Assembly (NCBI GenBank): GCA_964017065.1
Contig: OZ024791.1
Span: forward strand, 3,543,410-3,607,409
Reading direction: 5' to 3'
Source of the DNA: Haliclona indistincta
Taxonomy: Eukaryota > Porifera > Demospongiae > Haplosclerida > Chalinidae
Length of the DNA stretch: 64,000 bases
Shown: piece after piece, positions 1-11,300 of the stretch
Layout: each line of letters starts with the position of its first letter
Numbering within the stretch: position 1 is the stretch's first letter
Position numbers and translations under genes: made by a program
The notes under the pieces: generated by a model
What the model saw: only the letters and a program-made list of their open reading frames with translations
Databases searched by the model: none
What the model was told of the DNA's origin: nothing

Positions 1-536
1 GTCCAGTTGCCCGGACGAATACTTGTGGTACACGTCGATCAGTCGTGACTGGTCGGCCACAATGCAACCAAACCAAGGCTTAACAACCCTACATCTCGCA
101 CGGATTTGGACAACAACGAACACCATGATCGCTGAGCAAGCTAAGTTTAACCCTGAGTAAACGAGTTAAATTTTATCAAAAACCGTCAAATAAGTGATGC
201 GGGCGGGGATGAGAATCTAAATATTTAGTTTATGTGGCCTTAGCGTGGCCCAATGCTAACCAAGGGAAAAACTCAGAAAACCCGTTTAACCGAGTCAGCT
301 CAAGCACCTAAACCTAAAGAACTAGCTACTCTAGATCTATAAGTTTTCAAGTCTCTCTCATGCTCACTGCACTGCTTCGCTGGCTGCTGTGCATGCCACT
401 GCAAACGTCTGATACCAATCACACTAGGCCTAACAAAGAGAGAGGGTCTTGGTCTCTTACAAGTGTAGACCTTGAGAGACGTATTTTCTCTGGGTCCTTC
501 ACATAGCCATATTTTACTGTCTCCGACCTCCATCTA
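1..536. other. Gene-free stretch at window start
   Basis: No convincing coding sequence or repeat was recognised here. It precedes the 3' end of a minus-strand recombinase remnant and may be its untranslated tail or older intron sequence of the NUDC homologue. Upstream NUDC exons were looked for between 1 and 5260 and not found. Confidence 0.4.
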
Positions 537-1291
537 CCATGGCGCTTGAACAGCCTGTCAGGAATGCCTGCAGAAGCTGTTGCTGTTGCTCCGCCTGCTC
601 TCGATCAAGCTATGAAGCCCAAACTGTGTCTGATCGTATCAAAGCTGGCTTAGCTCTGCGAGAAATAGCTCGCGCATCCTCGTGTAGCTGAGGCCTCCTG
701 AAGGGCGCAAACGCTCTCCTTTACTTGTGTGCACCACACCTCTAAATAGGAGGAGGTCCGATGACAGAGAGATTTCTGCGGCAGCTAAGTATTTATCCAG
801 CATGGCAACAGGACAAGTAATGTTACCAGTCCTTGCGATCACCACCGTATCCCCTTGCCTAAACTGATCTGTTTTACTGGATGAGACATGGACTGATAGC
901 ACTGCATCCGCGAATGATAAGTCGCAACACCTCAACTTGGACAGCTCATCAAAGCAAAGAAATGCAGAGAAAGCTAATAATGCTACCGCTACTAAACGGA
1001 TGTCGGACAGTTTAGGTGACAATCCTAGGTTATCCACCATGTCCCTTAGCATGCCTACAGTCACAGGCTCCTTGCGGACTTTCGAAAATGGCGAAGGTGA
1101 TACCGGTTGGTGATCAGCAAGCTGCTGTACCCAGGCTACAGCATTGACCATCTCCTCTACTGTTGCTCTGGACTTTGATGTCTCCGCCAAGTGCTGCAAA
1201 TAGAGCGCAAAATGGGCGTCCTTAATGGGGTAAACCGAGATCTCTGAATGACGACCCGTCCAGACCCTCCATCTTTGATACGCCCGAAGAT
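537..1291 (-). pseudogene. XerD-like tyrosine recombinase remnant (copy 1)
   Basis: This is a phage-integrase-fold tyrosine recombinase of the kind carried by Crypton and DIRS-like elements. It cuts and rejoins DNA through a tyrosine. Read on the minus strand, the N-terminal SAM-like core begins near YLRAYQRW and continues through HFALYLQHL. The catalytic core contains FLCFDELSKLRC (first Arg region), SSKTDQFRQGD and CPVAMLDKYL. The open frame stops at 639, but the next frame continues to about 537 with [11 protein letters not shown], so there is at least one frameshift. The nucleophilic Tyr segment is not clearly retained. The 5' side is cut at about 1291 by a foldback element. A homologous copy sits at 24505-25440. 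A separate Crypton or a detached DIRS recombinase are both possible; the fold is clearer than the parent element. Confidence 0.75.
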
Positions 1292-1840
1292 AAGGAACAA
1301 GATGGGATGATGCTTGCAAAAGTAAAGGAACAAGATGGGATGATGCTTGCACTGAAAAGTGAATGAATAAGATGCTTGCAATGTAAAAGTCCCAAGTATC
1401 CCTACATCAACGGCTTGAAGGAGGACGCAGTCAGATGAAGTGATTGACGGTTGTAAATAAGTAGACTGAGGTATCTGTGTTTAGGAGGACGCAGTCCGAT
1501 GAAGTAGTTGACAGTTGTAAATAACTGAAGGTATCTGTGGTTTAGAATTAAGACACAGTCCGATTAAGGTTGTAAAAAGGTATAGGAAGAGGATTCTGCA
1601 ATTTTGTCAGTTGCACGTCGTCACAGCAAGCCGCTGATGTAGGGATACTTGGGACTTTTACATTGCAAGCATCTTGTTCATTCACTTTTCAGTGCAAGCA
1701 TCATCCCATCTTGTTCCTTTTCTTTTGCAAGCATTATCCCATCTTGTTCCTTTACTTTTGCAAGCATCAACCCATCTTGTTCCTTTACTTTTGTAAGTGT
1801 CATCCCTACACTTTTAGGTTTTTTGTTAAAACTTATTAAT
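1292..1840. mobile_element. Foldback element copy 1 (left end truncated)
   Basis: Both arms carry tandem units of about 31 bp containing CATCCCATCTTGTTCCTTTA, in opposite orientation on the two sides. The inner ends of both arms carry a CCCTACATCA motif. The loop holds units built on GGACGCAGTCCGATGAAGTA. The right arm ends near 1840 with CATCCCTACACTTTTAGG and a T/A-rich tail. The left arm stops abruptly at the recombinase remnant, so it lacks its outer end. There is no coding capacity. A complete copy lies at 18089-18850. Confidence 0.8.
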
Positions 1841-2160
1841 AACTAGACTTTATAACTACAGCGATTTACATAACAGTATGGGGGAAATAATACATGAAGC
1901 GTCTGTGGCTGCTATCTCGACTGTCGAGCAATAGATCGACGCGCTTCAAACGCAGCAGCATGCAGCAGCATCTTGCGAATTTCCGTAATACGATCCGGAA
2001 GTTTTTTTATAGAATGTTTCTGGTCTAGGTTTGCTGTTTTGCAGGGTTAGCAAGGGTGTATCGAAAAATCTCTGTATACGTATGTGCGCGCTGAAATTTT
2101 AAAGCTGTAAACGAAGTTCTTTCCGGAGCAAGCAAGCCGAACTGGAGATAACAGCCACAG
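1841..2160. other. Gene-free stretch
   Basis: About 320 bp with no coding signal and no repeat that I recognise. It separates the foldback element from the palindrome that follows. Confidence 0.4.
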
Positions 2161-2283
2161 ATCGGTCTTTGGTCTTTACTGGGAGAGCTCACTGCTCCAC
2201 GTTAGCTAAATACTTCATGAATGAAACTTGCTATAATCGATGTTTATCGATAGACAAAACAAAATGCATACTGGAGCACGCCT

Positions 2284-2570
2284 GTACAGAATACAGAGGT
2301 TTTCCAAGATTTTGCCATTTTCAACCGAAAACCGTCGAGGGTTGTGCACGCATGCGTACTATCAAACATGCGCTTAATTGCTTATTAGGGAGGCACGGCC
2401 GGTGAGAGAGAGGTGTGGCTTGGGGAGGAGGCTAGTCTATACACCGTGCCTCCTCCCTAATAAAGCAATTAAGCGCATGTTTGATAGTACGCATGCGTGC
2501 ACAACGCTCGACGGTTTTCGGTTGAAAATGGCAAAATCTTGGAAAACCTCTGTACCATTGTACAGAAAAT
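2284..2570. mobile_element. Palindromic MITE
   Basis: Two arms of roughly 115-125 bp (about 2284-2398 and 2442-2566) are inverted copies. The shared arm runs from ACAGAGGTTTTCCAAGATTT through CGCATGCGTACTATCAAACA to a GAGGCACGG-like inner end, around a 43-bp loop. Nearby text (2195-2260, CGATGTTTATCGATAG) resembles part of the TIR element at 8025-8734, so the palindrome may be nested in an older relative. It encodes nothing recognisable. Confidence 0.75.
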
Positions 2571-3627
2571 AAGGCTACTTGCAAAGTTATGAATCTCATT
2601 AAATTGGCGCACCGCCACCTTAAGCTTCCAATTGTCGAAATCTATAATATACGACTCAAATAATCAGCTATTTCATTGAGCTCTCGAGGAATTCACTCAG
2701 GCTCTAAGTGGATATGATTAGCCATTGACAGCACAAACACATCCATAGCCACCTTCTGAAGGTGTTCCTTCGTCGCCAGTTTTCGTATCTTATATGGCCG
2801 GGATTATTATTATTGACAAAGAAACGACAGTACGTACAAGAATCAGGAAAGATAGTTATCACATGGACTAGACTAGCAACTACGCATGCGCTAAAACCAT
2901 TAACTACAGTAAATATATAACATAGAGCACTTTTTGCACTAATTTATGACGTGTAGAGTAGGTGGAGTCAATTATGTCAATAGGCCCTAAAGGTTTAAGC
3001 GAATTCAATGCACATTGAATGCGAATTGGGCGCGTTCGTTTAATGCGAGTCGAGTCACTTCAGTTTGCAATGTGGATTCAATGCACATCAAACTGTAGTC
3101 TCGCGGGCCAGACGTTCTGGGGGAACGTCCGGTCACTAACGCCAGGTTTCTGTGAGCGACGCCAACATTCCGGCGCGCCCTCATAAGCAATCAATTGCGT
3201 GGGTTTTCACGTGACTACGGGGCGCGATTGCGCATGAAGCTGTAGACAGAGCTTTTTAGCTGCCAAAACTGGTGTGTTCGTCGTGAAGTCTTACTAGCGA
3301 CGGCTAATGCCTGCTACTCATTGTTCTCCAGGCTGCTGACGGTGTAATTGTATGTGATTCATGTTCACGCAATGGTTCTCTTGTTGTCTCGTGACTGCTC
3401 CAGCGATCATGAACATCGCGATTGTAACCAACCAAGTTGGTATTGCTCTAGGAAGAGTTTTAGCATGCTAAAACGTCTGGCCTGCGAGACTAATCAAACT
3501 AGATTGTGTGGGCAATACCAAAAGTCATGAATAATGAATTAATGCGCAATGGCTTCTGAGCATATGATCGACTGTCTCTCTGTCCACGACGCTCGTGTAT
3601 TTGTTCTCTGGCAGTGTTTAGTGGGTA
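2571..3627. other. Gene-free stretch with dispersed repeat
   Basis: No gene is seen. Positions 3350-3450 match 23115-23240 (CGTGACTGCTCCAGCGATCA followed by a GAACATCGCGATTGTA block), marking a dispersed repeat. A short palindrome occupies about 3439-3520, with TTGGTATTGC at one end and GCAATACCAA at the other. Confidence 0.5.
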
Positions 3628-4325
3628 CGGTGGACCCTCACTAATCCGAACAACCCTAATTTGTACCCTTGCTAATCCGGCTCATTAATATTCACGAATC
3701 ATTAAATTTAAAAATTGTTTGTTGTGTAATAAGGCATACGGTATAACGATGACCACGAACGGCCACTACTATACTACACTGTACTTGACCACGAACAACG
3801 ATGATCACGATGACCACAAAGTTCGAACTGTGGACAGAGCAGGGGCGCAGATCTAGGATTGGAGAAAGGGGGGTTCTCAGCCAAAGGGGCGCGCTTGTGC
3901 GGGCAAGAATTTTTTAAAATCACCCCCACTTTCGGTCAAAATCTTGTCTATTTTGTGTTGAATTCCTTTTCATGATTATTAGTTCAGCTAAGTATTGCCA
4001 GTCTTGCTTGTGGTGAATATGGGACAAACCCTAGTTATGATTGTGTAAACTATAAAACTAAATTCCTCATAAAAATGGCAATTAATGTAGCTTGTGAATA
4101 TCATTATTGAACGCAAAGGGGGTTCCATGGAACCCCTCTGGATCCGCCACTGCAGAGAACTGCGCGCTAGTAGTCAGTTGCCTTTATTGCCGTGAACGTA
4201 AAACACCAAAATTCATGTAGGGGCGTGGTCAGTAGTGAATAAACACGCCCATTTCTCTAATACGAACAAATTCACTAATCCGAAAAACCCGGAACGGGGC
4301 TTTTCGGATTAGTGAGGGTCCACTG
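3628..4325. mobile_element. pogo/Tigger-like MITE with TA duplication
   Basis: The outer ends are inverted: left CGGTGGACCCTCACTAATCC, right (complement) CAGTGGACCCTCACTAATCC. Both are flanked by TA, the mariner/pogo target duplication. It is 698 bp with no open frame, so it is non-autonomous. A second, degenerate AATCCG block lies just inside each end. An unrelated hAT-like element (3840-4152) is nested inside. Superfamily is inferred from the TIR and the TA flank only. Confidence 0.8.
3840..4152. mobile_element. hAT-like MITE nested in the TA element
   Basis: The left end reads CAGGGGCGCAGATCTAGG and the right end, as complement, CAGTGGCGGATCCAGAGGGG, resembling hAT termini of the CAGNGGCGGATC type. 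CAGAG borders each end directly, which is shorter than the 8 bp expected of hAT, so the boundaries or the class may be slightly off. No coding sequence. Confidence 0.55.
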
Positions 4326-5260
4326 TACAGCTATTGCAATATGTGAGCTGGCACATGACCAAAATGACATTCTAATCGTGTTTCCGTAGTCTAGTGTGAA
4401 CGCTCTTGATGTGCATTCTCGATAGTGAACGGTTTCCGATAGGTGTTGATGTGCATCATAGTCAACTCCAGTGTGAACACTGAATCATAGATAATACAGT
4501 ACCAAGGGCGTATAGAGAAAGAGGGCATGCAACTGTCAACTACTCAACGAATCTATGTGAAAAATCATTGTTTACAAGCTCCATAGCTCGACTAGTGTGA
4601 TGTGCTAAAGACAAGATACTGAACGTTGTGATCGTTTTGTGCTTGCAACCTTAGTTTCTCGCAGTAGAATGAAGACAGTAGCATTCAGTAGTGCCGTTCA
4701 TGGAGTTCTGAAGTCGTCAGTGTGGCAGATAATCTAACACAAACTAACCGCGACACGAAGGAAAAATTCGCTGCTTGGCAGTGTCTCAGCAGTTGTGCAC
4801 AGAGTGTAACTGCTTGATAATAGTTTCTCGCAATGCACAACACTATGAGCTACCAGTAGGTATGTATAAAGGCTTTGTAGCTTGAGCCAGTGCTGTAGAC
4901 AAAGTAGCCGTATCAAGAAAAGGGAGCCAAAACGGCAGAAATCGAGATCCAGCTATAAAAATAGAAGTCTTTTACAGTACTAGGATCTTCTCTACCAATA
5001 ATTGATGAACACGTTTACTGCTATATAAAAGCTTTCTTGTCTCTTCAGAACAGTAAAAACAGATTTACAACTTACAGCTACTCAACTAAGACCCGTTTCA
5101 GTGAGTGTTACAGCGTAACACCGTGGATCCCTCCGTATATCAAGTCGTTGCCTATCCACTGTGTACTGTATTATCTATGACTGAATTAAATACGCCGTAA
5201 TACCAAACTGGACATGTACATTGTTGCCAGAATTTACAATCTGCTAATGTTTTTTTGTAG
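4326..5260. other. Gene-free intron sequence upstream of NUDC exon A
   Basis: No coding sequence was found. Positions 4503-4532 carry one isolated terminal repeat (AAGGGCGTATAGAGAAAGAG) matching the ends of the element at 51312-51922. The last bases (GCTAATGTTTTTTTGTAG) form the branch/polypyrimidine/AG acceptor of NUDC exon A, so this is presumably intron. Confidence 0.55.
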
Positions 5261-5356
5261 GCACAAGCAGAAAATGAGAAAGTAGACCCTACACCTTCTG
5301 CATCAAAAGGAGTAACAAAGGAAAAAGAGTTTTTGCAAGAACCACATATTGAAGAG
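5261..5356 (+). CDS. NUDC: NUDC exon A (linker)
   Basis: Thirty-two codons, phase 0 at both ends, from [10 protein letters not shown] to LQEPHIEE. The acceptor is TTTTTTTGTAG and the donor GTTTGT. It covers the charged linker before the conserved EEAxxIE stretch, matching the position of the PQIKELTDEEAE region of vertebrate NUDC. The 242-bp intron after it is the only short one in the gene. Confidence 0.85.
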
Positions 5357-8300
5357 GTTTGTTTAAACTTTCTGGTATTAGGGGAATGTGGAGAGAACAG
5401 TCACCCATCATTAGGGGTGCACGGTAGTGCAGATCAATGACGGGTACTTGTAGGTTAGGTAGAAAGTATTACCCCATATTGCTGAAGAGACAGGGACTCC
5501 CGTGAATTAATGGCAATTTAATGAGGTTAACTTGGTTTAATGCATAGCACTCACACATCATGACCCGACCCTTTGTTTTTGCTTTATCTTTTATGTAGGT
5601 GACAGAGGAGGAGGCCGTTCAAATTGAAATGGAGAGAAAGAAGAAAGTGTTGTCTTCTAAACAACTTGTTAGTAACATTGCTTTTACACTGCCTATGTGG
5701 CATTATAACAAAAAGCCTGTTACGTATACTAGCTGAGGAATTTGATGATAGAGATTTTTTGTTACAGGTTTATTTGCACTAACGTCTGGCAATGCTGTCG
5801 TCAGAAATTTCCACCGTTAAACCTGTAACCCTTATTGTCGCCATTTGGCGACATACATTGTACACAAGAAATTAAAATGATTTCTATCGAAATCAAAAGG
5901 ATGTAGTGATGAAGAAATCTACCACTGGTTCACAATGTAAACCAACAAGGAACAAGCATAGAATGGTAACACGATTGACTTGCTAACAGACCATAGATCC
6001 CTACATCAGTGGCTGCTGTGGCCAGACTATAGCTAGTTAAGCTATTTACTGTTGACTGACACTTTGAATAGAATTCAGCTTGTGACAAAATATTGATCTT
6101 ATGTACAGCCACTGATGTAGGGATCTATGGTCTGTTAGCAAGTCAATCGTGTTACCATTCTATGCTTGTTCCTTGTTGGTTTACATTGTGAACCAGTGGT
6201 AGATTTCTTCATCACTACATCCTTTTGATTTCGATAGAAATCTTTTAATTTCTTGTTTGTGTCCTATTTTCTTTTTAGTGAAGTGCAGTTCAATATCATG
6301 CATGTGCTGAGAAATCTTAGTTTCCACCATTAGTTTAGTATTCCAGTTGTTGATGGCTTTTCTTAACCTTGTAGCTAAAATTGTTAAGCTGTACGTATCA
6401 GGTCAGCCTAGTCGCCTACACATGCATGTAGTGCATACGAGCCCCGCCCACACTTGTTTGTAGACCTATATGGCGGTTATAATTATCTGGCAAGTGCAGA
6501 ATGGCGATCCTTCACGAGCTTACCGTTCTTCGAAGTTTCCAGACAAATGCCGGGTGTGTGTTCTCCGTGATAGTGATCCACACGGCGCAGCGATACTTTA
6601 GCTCCTTGGTCACGTGCGCTACCAAGAGTAAATAATAGAAGAGAGAGTATCCAACTCCAATATACCCGTCAAGGACACTCTCGGGAAAGTAACGTGACCA
6701 GCACGCGAGCAGATGACGTTTATCGGTATTAATTATTCATCGTGTAACGTCATGACTTAGTATGCGCGCCCGCGATCACGATTGCAACAGCACTTGAAAG
6801 TCAAGGCTAGCATTTTCAAGTCGGATGCGCGATATAGAGCCTGCAGGTGGATGCCAGTATCACAGTTTGAAGTCCTCCAGAAGATGGCTATCTTATTTGG
6901 TCACGCTGCGTCCCACACGAAATCACTCGAAATTTAAGCCGCCGTTTTTCCCCTGCAGTGTTTAAGGTAGCCTGGTGAACGAGTGGCTGCTCGCTTTGCC
7001 TGTGGAGCGGAGTCGCTTGCTGTTTATCGAGCTGTTTACTAATGTATAGCTTCAAGGTGTAGGCGGGGCGCGACAACAAGCTACGAAGGCAAGATTTCCA
7101 CTGCCACATGTACGTCAGATTACGTCAATTTGCTCGCGTGCTGGTCACGTTACTTTCCCGAGAGTGTCCCTGATGGGTATATTGGAGTTGGATACTCTCT
7201 CTTCTATTATTTACTCTTGGCGCTACCCATTGCTTGGTCACGTGCGTATTGCGCAATCACAATAATGGCGTCTAACACTAAGCTGACAGTGGATCACGAT
7301 CGAGAAATCGCGGAAATTAGATCGCCGTTACGGTAAAAACAAAGCTCAAAAGGCATATTTACTGCCAAGGAGCGACCTTTGGCTTTTACGGCACACGACT
7401 TCACCCTCAAGTCGAAATGCATTGGCCACCGCTGGTCGAGATAGTTCCGCTAGTCGAGATAGTTGTAGTCTACGTTGTTTAAACACGTCTTGTATTGATA
7501 TATTGTGTGGACGAGAGGTCTGCTTCGATTGACATGTCTACTGGCGGCACTGATTTCACATGATGAACTCGATCACAACGATGATCATGAACACTGCAAG
7601 GCGATCGTCCATTTTACAGCGCCCACGAAAGGAAAAAGAGCGAGTTGTTCGCAGTTCACTGCGTTCTTCATCGTAGCAAGAACCCAGGGGACCTCTGTTG
7701 GGAGTTGTGCTTTGTTTGTTTCACAACTAGAGACACCACAGTTCTTAAGCAACTCACAACTCAAACGGACAAAATCAGTGCACAACAAGGCTGTCAAGCT
7801 CGGCCGAGCCACCACGTTGCAGGACAAGTAATAAAACATTTTCAAAAAGTGATAGAAATAGGGTTACCGCTCTCTGGTTACTGGTTCAAGCTAAAATTAA
7901 TATGCATCTTTCAATGTGTGCTATATAGTTTTTGCCTTGCTTTTTACAAAATGGTAAGTGAAAGTTGGAATGTCTGGTATGGGTTTCCGTAGTTCATCCT
8001 TCCGTAGTTCATCCTTGTTAGGGGTAGCCTCGCCTCCAGGCCACTCCCCCAAAAGCTGAGAGATGGCCTGGTACAGACTGTCTGCGCATGCTCCAAAATT
8101 ACACCAAAACTGGTGTAATTAGTAAAACACCGTGTACGTTCCGTGAATATGTTCGCGCACGTTTAGATATACGTCCGTTCCAATTTACATCAACAATGAC
8201 TAGCGCTACTGTTACTGCTACCGATACCTTCAATGACGCTGTAAAATATGCTCTTGAGAGAGTTGGCAAAGCTGGAATGGTGCTGCTCGTACGCGATATT

Positions 8301-11300
8301 ACAGCAACGCAGGCTGTGCTGTCTGGCACCACGTAGCTGTAACATCGCGTACGAGCAGTACTTGGCGAAAATATCGCATGGATTCCTGCACAGATTGCAG
8401 ATGAGCATGCTCGAGCAGTTTTAGCTTCGTACCTTCCGCACAACTAAAGAAAGAGTGTGTACAATCAATCGTGCTTAGTCTTCACAGGGCGAGCTCGTAG
8501 CTCCGCGATGGCTAACACTGCATTGCTGAAATTTGCTATATTCGATGCCTATCAATAGGCAAGCAAACCACACGCAGCGACTCTGTCTGCACGAATACCC
8601 ATGGCTAGGAAAATACAGCTACTTGCAAAAATCATGAATATAATTATCTTATTATTAGTGTAGATATTGCGCGCATGCGTAGACAGTCTGTACCAGGCTA
8701 TATTATTATGATATCTAGCCTGGAGGCAAGGCTATGTTAGGGGGAGAATGCCACTGATGCCAGGGCAACCAGTGGCACTAGAGCTTTTAGTGGGGCACAG
8801 GTGCTTCAGCATTTCTTCTGGTCTCGTTCCCCTCATAATTATGCATAGCTGTCACCTCATTATTCCAACTGCCCGACCAAGACTTTCATCTGCATCTCCC
8901 TTATGAGGCTGCATACCTCATGCTCAGTGAAAATTTTGTTTCCTTGAGGTTCACTACCGCCTTTCCAATCGAGACAATGCACCCGATTATGATTGGTCTG
9001 GTTTTGACTCTTCATCCATTATTTTGGCGGTTTATGTCACTTGTTGTGTGTCGTTTAGAGAAACGCCTTTGGAGGTTTTAGCAGATGCATCAAATACTGG
9101 CCTAACTTTCACATCTATCTATGCCATTGAGGGTAACATAGCTTTGAAATCAAAAGTCTATCAATTCGATTCCAAGCAAATACCAAGTTTAAGTTGTACT
9201 AGCGCTTAGTTTTTTGCCGAAGCGGAGTTCCGCATGCTGACAGAATGATTGAGTGAATCAATGACATACAAGCGACTACTGTATGCCTCGTGGCCCACAA
9301 AGGCATAATAAAAAGGTAGTTGAGAAAGTGTGAATTGTAGCAGTAGCTGTGGCAAAAACATAAAAACAACACATAGTCGCTACGCAGAACGCAGCGACAA
9401 ATAAACAGTCATTGTCCAGTGACAGTGCATGACTCTGGACAGTCTATGTCAGCTTTGCCCACAATTTTAACTACTTCCTGCTTACGGTGAAGCGCCACCT
9501 TAATACTAGCCTTTCTTAAAACGTCAAGGCAACCAAATGCAACACGTTATCTCTAGATGGTGCTTATAATTATGTGAGTGCTTAGGTTCACTCTCATTAT
9601 TATTTACACAATATAATTATTGTTCTCTTTATTTTAGGAAAGTGATTCTGAGGATGGTGATAGAAAAGGAAAAGTCAAACCAACTGTAAGTTGTCAATGT
9701 ACATTAACCATAGCAACTTATAGCCTTGTAGCTTAAGCCATTGCCGAACAATGAACTCAACTCAGAGCTCGCCCAGTGGACTATCGAGTGTAGACGATTT
9801 TTTCCCTTAGTTGTGTACCATCTGTGCAGAACTTCCTGTATCTATTTCAACAAGCAATGCTAGTTTGCGATATTATCATAGCTGCTTTCTGCCAGTACAG
9901 ATACGTAGCTGAGTAAGTATTAGTTAAATGACCCTCACGAGGGATGTTGCTGGTATATAGGCCCGACCGCCCGAGGGCGGAGGGCCTATATATCGCAACA
10001 TCCCGAGGGAGGGTTATTTAAGTGATTTATATCCCGTTGCTATGTAGTTGCTTAGCTGCGCTCGTTGCCTAGTATCTATGACGACAATGCATTGTGTAGC
10101 ATAGCAACGAATGACGTCATACTGTATTAGTACAGCAGCAAGGGTCAACTACAGCCATCCCCGCTCTGTGATCTGCTTTGTTTTAGACTCGAAAATGGAT
10201 ACGAGGAGCAAGAGAAGACGTGATTTTGACTTAAAGGTTGATGGCTGGTCAGATGATAAAGGAAATGAGCCAGTTGAGAAGAGAAAAGGGCTAAGGTGAC
10301 GGGTAACAGTTGTGCCAACGCAAATCCCACCGCCCTCAATGCCCACGCAAATCATAGATTCTAACCGCGAACTGCCCCACATGCGTGGGCAATTCGCGGT
10401 TAGAGTCTATGGTAGTGATCTGGAAAGCAGTTGTAAAACGGAGTGCCAAATTTTAGCCAGAATGTAAGCAAGTAATCGCTTTAACTAGGTTAATGCAGTT
10501 GTACAAACGTAGGCGGAGGGCAGCGGACTATAAACTTGGCTGAGAGTTTGTTTGTAAGTTATGGGTCGAAATGTCGGGAAAGGCGCAAAGCGTTGTGGCG
10601 AAAATTTTGCATTTTTGTGGCTTCAGGATGCCCGGAAACGCACACTTTGCATTGACTATGGTCTAAACTGTCCTGTTTGCTCACCTGGACACCACCAGGT
10701 TTTTGTATCATTCACCATGGCTAGACTAAGATCAAAATCAGCTGAAAAATGACGAGGCTGCAACACTTAAGTGGCTTCAGTTCCGAAGTGGGAGTGGCCA
10801 ACTTGGAGTTTAGCACATCGTCGTAAAATTTTATATGCCAGGAGAAGAGGGTGCTAGTTTGGAACAGCTAGTGTACGGGATGGTGGAGAAAATTGCAAGA
10901 CAAACTACCAGTTTAGAGCAGGTCAAAATTTGGACGAAATAATTCATCAATGAAAGGGTTAAGGCTGTCAGCCAGCCCTGCAGCATGCATCTGGATACCT
11001 TTTCTGTGTCGTACGTTTTCACAATGTACTATTTTCTAATAGCTTATTGACATTGCATGGGTATGGGCTTGCGTGGATTGTTTTACCCCACTGGGTCAAG
11101 TTGGGGGACATATTATAGCAGAGTGAGATTCCCGACCGGTCCAAGGAACAAACGCAGTTTGTTGGCCCCCAACTATCACAGGATGTGAGATATAGACCCT
11201 TACCATGTAATCTGGACAAGCTACATGTATCATTACAGAAAGTTGAATTAATAAACACCTGAACTAGTTCACATTAGAATGCATGCATGGGTGGAGTCAG

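Noticed and set aside
4734..4916. 60-codon minus-strand ORF
   Set aside because: No domain or repeat relationship; length expected by chance.
1..5260. N-terminal NUDC exons
   Set aside because: No sequence resembling the conserved FFxFLRRKTDFF region or the Lys/Arg-rich helix was seen.
7505..7992. Overlapping open frames of 86-115 codons on both strands
   Set aside because: They use the same DNA in several frames, lack any recognisable domain and have no splice context; chance ORFs in intron.
8088..8443. Overlapping frames of 72-114 codons inside the TIR element at 8025-8734
   Set aside because: They lie on both strands within a non-autonomous element and show no domain.
10561..10752. 63-codon ORF starting [15 protein letters not shown]
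   Set aside because: The sister MITE copy at 17211-17805 does not preserve the frame, so it is not a gene.
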